A DNA stretch of 26,007 nucleotides from Megamonas hypermegale (lineage in GTDB: Bacteria > Bacillota > Negativicutes > Selenomonadales > Selenomonadaceae). Made by a program: the position numbers and the translations under genes. Positions 23,107 to 26,007 of the stretch are shown here, in pieces. Numbering within the stretch: the first letter of the stretch is position 1; every line of letters begins with the position of its first letter. The notes under the pieces were generated by a model. That model searched no databases and was not told the DNA's origin. It saw nothing but the letters and a program-made list of their open reading frames with translations. The stretch covers positions 68,413 through 94,419 of the forward strand of contig DCFC01000036.1 in NCBI GenBank assembly GCA_002314325.1, read 5' to 3'.

Positions 23107-23944
23107 TACGATTTACTCGCTTATAGATATGATTTTGCCGTTTGCCTGGCTCGGACATATTTTCATGAAAAATGCGTTTCTCGCCGTATTGATGATTACG
23201 CCGCTGCTGGGCATTTTAAGCACGATGGTTGTAAGCAACCGCATGGCGTTCTTTTCCGATTCACTCGGACACGGTGCATTCACAGGCGTTGCCGTCGGCG
23301 TACTTTTGGGCAGCGGACAGCCGCTCGTTTCCCTGATCATATTTTCCATTATTTTCGCCTGTGCCATTACCTATATCAAACACCGCAGCAGTGCTTCAAC
23401 GGATACGATAATCGGCGTGTTTTCCTCTGCCGGTATCGCCATCGGTCTTATTTTAATGTCGCACGGCGGAAATATCGGCAATTACACTGCGTATTTCATC
23501 GGCGATATTTTGAGCATAACGGGCGAAGAATTGCTGTATTTATTCATCACCTTCATAGTGGTGCTCATTGCCTGGTGCCTGCTATTCAATCAGCTTCTGA
23601 TTATAAGCATAAATGACGGCTTTGCAGCCAGCCGCGGCATAAAAACGCTGCATATCGAAATGATTTTCGCCGCAATCGTTGCCGTTGTCGTATCCATCAG
23701 TATTCAGTGGGTCGGTCTTTTAATCATCAATTCCCTGCTGATTTTACCGGCGGCCGCTGCGCGAAATATAGCCCAGAATGCGCGCCAGTATCATGCGCTT
23801 TCCGTTTCTTTCGCCGTAGTGTCCGGTCTTGCGGGCTTAATCGTATCGTATTACGCCGATATCGCTACGGGTGCAACGATTGCCATTTTTGCGGCGGTCA
23901 TTTTTTTTGCCACGTTGCTTCTGCGGCCGTATTTGCAAAATTAA
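23099..23944 (+). CDS. Metal ABC transporter permease (ABC-3 family)
   Basis: This 281-residue permease of the ZnuB/MntC type has about eight hydrophobic spans. The family motifs VVSNRMAFFSDSLGHGAFTG, then IGVFSSAGIAIGLILMSHGG, then IQWVGLLIINSLLILPAAAA are clear. The ATG at 23099 lies 6 nt after GAGGAGG, whereas the ATG at 23093 touches that site. The start overlaps the end of the ATPase gene, so translation is coupled and the two form one inner-membrane transporter. The operon ends here. Confidence 0.93.
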   Translation: MLDTIYSLIDMILPFAWLGHIFMKNAFLAVLMITPLLGILSTMVVSNRMAFFSDSLGHGAFTGVAVGVLLGSGQPLVSLIIFSIIFACAITYIKHRSSASTDTIIGVFSSAGIAIGLILMSHGGNIGNYTAYFIGDILSITGEELLYLFITFIVVLIAWCLLFNQLLIISINDGFAASRGIKTLHIEMIFAAIVAVVVSISIQWVGLLIINSLLILPAAAARNIAQNARQYHALSVSFAVVSGLAGLIVSYYADIATGATIAIFAAVIFFATLLLRPYLQN

Positions 23945-24038
23945 ACAGAGATTTTGCTGGATTTAGCAGAAACTGTGTGGTATACTGTGTTTAATTATTC
24001 CGTTTTATTGAATATATTTTAAATCATATGAGGTTTTT

Positions 24039-24677
24039 ATGAGAATTACAAAAAAAATAAAAGATGAAATGCTTGCCATTTTGGAAGACACATACAAAGA
24101 TACAAAATCGGCGCTTAACTTTAACAATCCGTTTGAACTGCTGATTGCTGTAATCCTGTCGGCACAGTGCACGGATAAGCGCGTCAATGTAACGACGGCC
24201 CGTTTGTTCGCCAAAGCCGCTACGCCAGAAGCCATACTGAATATGGGCGTAGAAGAATTAGAAAATGAAATCCGCGACTGCGGTCTGTTCCGCAACAAAG
24301 CCAAAAATATAATCGCCACCTGTCATAAACTGTGCAGCGATTATCATGGACAAGTGCCGAGCGATTTTGACGAACTGTTAAAACTGCCGGGTGTCGGCAG
24401 AAAAACGGCCAACGTCGTATCGAGCATTGCCTTCAACAGACCGGCCATCGCCGTTGATACGCATGTTTTCCGCGTATCGAACAGATTGCAGCTGGCAACG
24501 GGCACGACACCGAACGAAGTGGAACAGGGACTGCAAAAGGCCATCCCGATGGAAAAATGGTCGGACGCTCACCACTGGCTTATCTGGCACGGACGCAAAA
24601 TCTGCCGCGCCAGAAACCCGCTCTGTAAGGATTGCCCGCTGAAACAGTTATGTCCGTCGGCTTTGCCTGATGCTTGA
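24039..24677 (+). CDS. nth: Endonuclease III
   Basis: This 212-residue bifunctional DNA glycosylase/AP lyase removes oxidised pyrimidines. The helix-hairpin-helix LPGVGRKTANVV holds the catalytic lysine Lys122, and Asp140 is in AVDTHVFRVSNRL. The C-terminal 4Fe-4S ligands follow Cys-X6-Cys-X2-Cys-X5-Cys (Cys189, 196, 199, 205). The length is normal. TGAGG lies 5 nt before the ATG. The acetyltransferase gene follows 23 nt later and may be co-transcribed. Confidence 0.97.
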   Translation: MRITKKIKDEMLAILEDTYKDTKSALNFNNPFELLIAVILSAQCTDKRVNVTTARLFAKAATPEAILNMGVEELENEIRDCGLFRNKAKNIIATCHKLCSDYHGQVPSDFDELLKLPGVGRKTANVVSSIAFNRPAIAVDTHVFRVSNRLQLATGTTPNEVEQGLQKAIPMEKWSDAHHWLIWHGRKICRARNPLCKDCPLKQLCPSALPDA

Positions 24678-24700
24678 GAAATATAAGGGGAGAGATTTTA

Positions 24701-25153
24701 ATGATTTACCGCAAAGCTACATTCAACGATGTAGAAGAAATATTTAATCTGGTCAATGTTTACGCTCAGGACGGCATTATGCTGGCCCGTTCGCGCAACA
24801 CGCTGTACGAAACGCTGCGTGATATGTACGTAGCGGAGGAAAACGGCGAAATACTCGGTGTCGGCGGACTGCACATAGTTTGGGACGAACTGGCGGAAGT
24901 CCGGACGCTTGCCGTACAGAAAAAAGCCCTGCGCCGTCATATCGGTGCCAATATCGTAAAATATTTAATCGAAGAAGGAAAAACGCTCGGCGTGCGCAAA
25001 GTATTCACACTGACATATCAGGACAAATTTTTTGCCAGCCTCGGCTTTAAAGTGGTAACGAAAGACGATTTGCCGCAAAAAGTCTGGAAAGAATGTATCG
25101 ACTGCCCGAAATTTCCGCACTGCGACGAAATTGCCATGGAAATGTTCATATAG
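24701..25153 (+). CDS. GNAT N-acetyltransferase, ArgA C-domain-like
   Basis: This 150-residue protein is one GNAT domain. YAQDGIMLARS, GVGGLHIVWDELAEVRTLAV, the acetyl-CoA loop RRHIGANIVKYLI, RKVFTLTYQDKFFASLGF and the end DLPQKVWKECIDCPKFPHCD match the acetyltransferase half of N-acetylglutamate synthase, including its cysteine-rich tail. Stand-alone short forms exist in bacteria lacking full ArgA, so arginine biosynthesis is plausible but not proven by context, as no arg genes are here. The ATG at 24701 is chosen from AAGGGGAGAG just upstream; the frame opens at 24674 inside nth. Confidence 0.85.
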   Translation: MIYRKATFNDVEEIFNLVNVYAQDGIMLARSRNTLYETLRDMYVAEENGEILGVGGLHIVWDELAEVRTLAVQKKALRRHIGANIVKYLIEEGKTLGVRKVFTLTYQDKFFASLGFKVVTKDDLPQKVWKECIDCPKFPHCDEIAMEMFI

Positions 25154-25160
25154 AAAGCAA

Positions 25161-25196
25161 AAAGCTGAACACAATATTGTGTTCAGCTTTCTTTTA
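25161..25196. terminator. Bidirectional palindromic terminator
   Basis: Positions 25161-25190 form a perfect 30-nt palindrome (AAAGCTGAACACAAT and its complement) with T-rich sequence on the right and A-rich on the left, ending both the acetyltransferase and hpf transcripts. Confidence 0.93.
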
Positions 25197-25206
25197 TCGT
25201 ATTAGA

Positions 25207-25755
25207 TTATTGTACACCTGATTCAATTAAACCGTATTTGCCGTCTTTGCGTTTATAAACAACATTGACATCTTCCGTTTTGTCATCACGGTATACAAAG
25301 AAATCATGATTAAGCAAATTCATCTGCATGATAGCTTCTTGTACATCCATAGGTTTTACCACGAAACGTTTTGTTTTGATAACAACGGCTTCGCTCTCTT
25401 CTTCCGCCTGCTTGCCGGAACCAGCGCCCTGAGCCATCAGTTCTGTTTTCATGCTGCCTTCGCGGAAACGTCTTTCCAATTTGGTTTTATATTTGCGTAT
25501 CTGACGTTCGATTTTTTCGATAACCAAATCTATAGATGTATACATATCCATAGTTGCTTCCTGTCCGCGTAATAAAATGCCCTGAACAGGTACAGTAACT
25601 TCTACAATATGACGGTCTTTTGATACTGTAAGAAGGACGGTAATTTCTCCGACATTATCGAAGTACTTTGTTACTTTTCCTATTTTCTTTTCTACGTAGT
25701 CGTGAAGTGCAGGAGTGACTTCAATGTTTTTGCCTCTAATAGTGAATGTTGCCAT
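25207..25755 (-). CDS. hpf: Ribosome hibernation promoting factor, long form
   Basis: This 182-residue protein has an N-terminal HPF/RaiA domain (MATFTIRGKNIEVTPALHDY to about residue 100) that binds the decoding region of the 30S subunit. A linker is followed by the C-terminal domain (VIKTKRFVVKPMDVQEAIMQ, then NHDFFVYRDDKTEDVNVVYK) that joins two 30S subunits into 100S dimers. The ATG at 25755 has AAGGGG 9 nt upstream; an ATG at 25764 abuts that site and is a weaker choice. It is transcribed towards the shared palindromic terminator. A structured leader element lies upstream on the opposite strand. Confidence 0.95.
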   Translation of the reverse strand: MATFTIRGKNIEVTPALHDYVEKKIGKVTKYFDNVGEITVLLTVSKDRHIVEVTVPVQGILLRGQEATMDMYTSIDLVIEKIERQIRKYKTKLERRFREGSMKTELMAQGAGSGKQAEEESEAVVIKTKRFVVKPMDVQEAIMQMNLLNHDFFVYRDDKTEDVNVVYKRKDGKYGLIESGVQ

Positions 25756-25822
25756 AGCATTCATCCCCTTTTCTGTATCTTTAGTTATATATATTCTACA
25801 CACAGATATTTATTCCTGCCGT

Positions 25823-25856
25823 TTAATATAAAATTTTTAAAAAATTTTTATATTAA
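25823..25856. repeat. AT-only near-perfect palindrome upstream of hpf
   Basis: TTAATATAAAATTTTT (25823-25838) mirrors AAAAATTTTTATATTAA (25840-25856) with one extra base. It lies between hpf and the partial leader element and could serve as a terminator-like, UP-element-like or cruciform site. No G or C occurs in it. Confidence 0.5.
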
Positions 25857-25926
25857 GTTGCATATTTTTTTAATAAAAGATTAAACCTGTGTCGATAGTA
25901 CAGTACAGTTTTAATAAATTTAATCC

Positions 25927-26007
25927 GTTGTACTAGTAAAACATCAAGCCTGTAGCCAGCAGTATAATAGTTTATATTCGCTGCCTGTTGTCACTTAACC
26001 TCACTAA
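25927..26007 (+). ncRNA. Structured leader element, copy 3, cut by the window edge
   Basis: The 5' arm of P1 is GTTGTACTAGT (25927-25937). The P1-P2 spacer AAAACATCAAGCCTGTAGCCA resembles that of copy 1. The 5' arm of P2 is GCAGTATAATAGTTTATATT (25959-25978). The 28-nt loop (25979-26006) contains TGTTGTCACTTAACCTCA. The window ends at the first base of the 3' arm of P2. Orientation is plus, divergent from hpf, so it probably leads into a gene beyond the edge. Confidence 0.7.

Noticed and set aside
11512..26007. Leader-family repeats as miniature transposons (MITEs)
   Set aside because: The terminal inverted arms differ between copies with compensatory changes, no target duplication was seen, and placement between promoter and gene is precise. 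A transposon origin is not excluded in the distant past.
11512..26007. Leader-family repeats as a CRISPR array
   Set aside because: Only four units lie kilobases apart, with no regular spacers and no cas genes.
25860..26007. The raiA-type RNA, because of its proximity to hpf
   Set aside because: The element is divergent from hpf and recurs upstream of the HAD and typA genes, and its fold of two nested helices with a 28-nt loop does not resemble what I recall of that RNA. A covariance search would settle it.

Overview
The window reads as chromosome of an anaerobic, low-to-mid GC member of the Bacillota, most likely of the Negativicutes (Selenomonadales) type. Pointers are a SCIFF-maturase radical SAM gene, rubredoxin, a NifU-like/GGGtGRT pair, cofactor-independent phosphoglycerate mutase, ATP-type PEP carboxykinase, SepF and a long-form HPF. 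The lineage call is an inference from gene content. No rRNA, tRNA, CRISPR array or complete insertion sequence was recognised.

Layout. (1) 1-1512: scfB, the maturase of the SCIFF ranthipeptide; its precursor gene should lie just off the left edge. (2) 1616-9907: a glycolysis block, gap-pgk-tpiA-gpmI-[NifU-like-GGGtGRT]-pyk. The gap leader can fold as an antiterminator/terminator pair, and a second promoter precedes the NifU-like gene. No enolase gene is present. (3) 9959-15543: a ThrE-family exporter, a Cof-type HAD phosphatase, the ribosome-assembly GTPase YlqF/RbgA and the translational GTPase TypA. (4) 15652-18912: sepF, then a divergent lysR/pckA pair. (5) 18913-20498: a short AT-rich accessory stretch with a small PRC-barrel-like protein, a Uma2-family nuclease and a 41-codon ORF, with a duplicated 11-bp motif at its left edge. 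(6) 20621-26007: DUF1292 and DUF4261 proteins, rubredoxin, a zinc/manganese-type ABC transporter (ATPase and permease), endonuclease III, a GNAT acetyltransferase and convergent hpf.

The most novel item is a family of about 120-nt structured elements on the plus strand. Two copies are complete (11512-11633 and 13509-13630), one is cut by the right edge (25927-26007), and one appears internally deleted (9981-10038). Each complete copy has an outer helix P1, a 20-bp inner helix P2 with compensatory base changes and one conserved mismatch, and a 28-nt apical loop containing an 18-nt sequence identical in all three long copies. The two complete copies begin within about 20 nt of a TTGNCA-17-TAYACT promoter and end about 40 nt before a start codon. 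They therefore look like transcribed 5' leaders or leader-derived small RNAs. The loop is C-rich and anti-Shine-Dalgarno-like, and it is perfectly complementary over 11 nt to the ribosome-binding region of pckA in this same window.

Functionally the window joins central carbon flux (triose phosphate to pyruvate, and PEP to or from oxaloacetate) with ribosome assembly and hibernation factors (RbgA, TypA, HPF). The structured leader family sits in front of, or beside, several of the latter genes.
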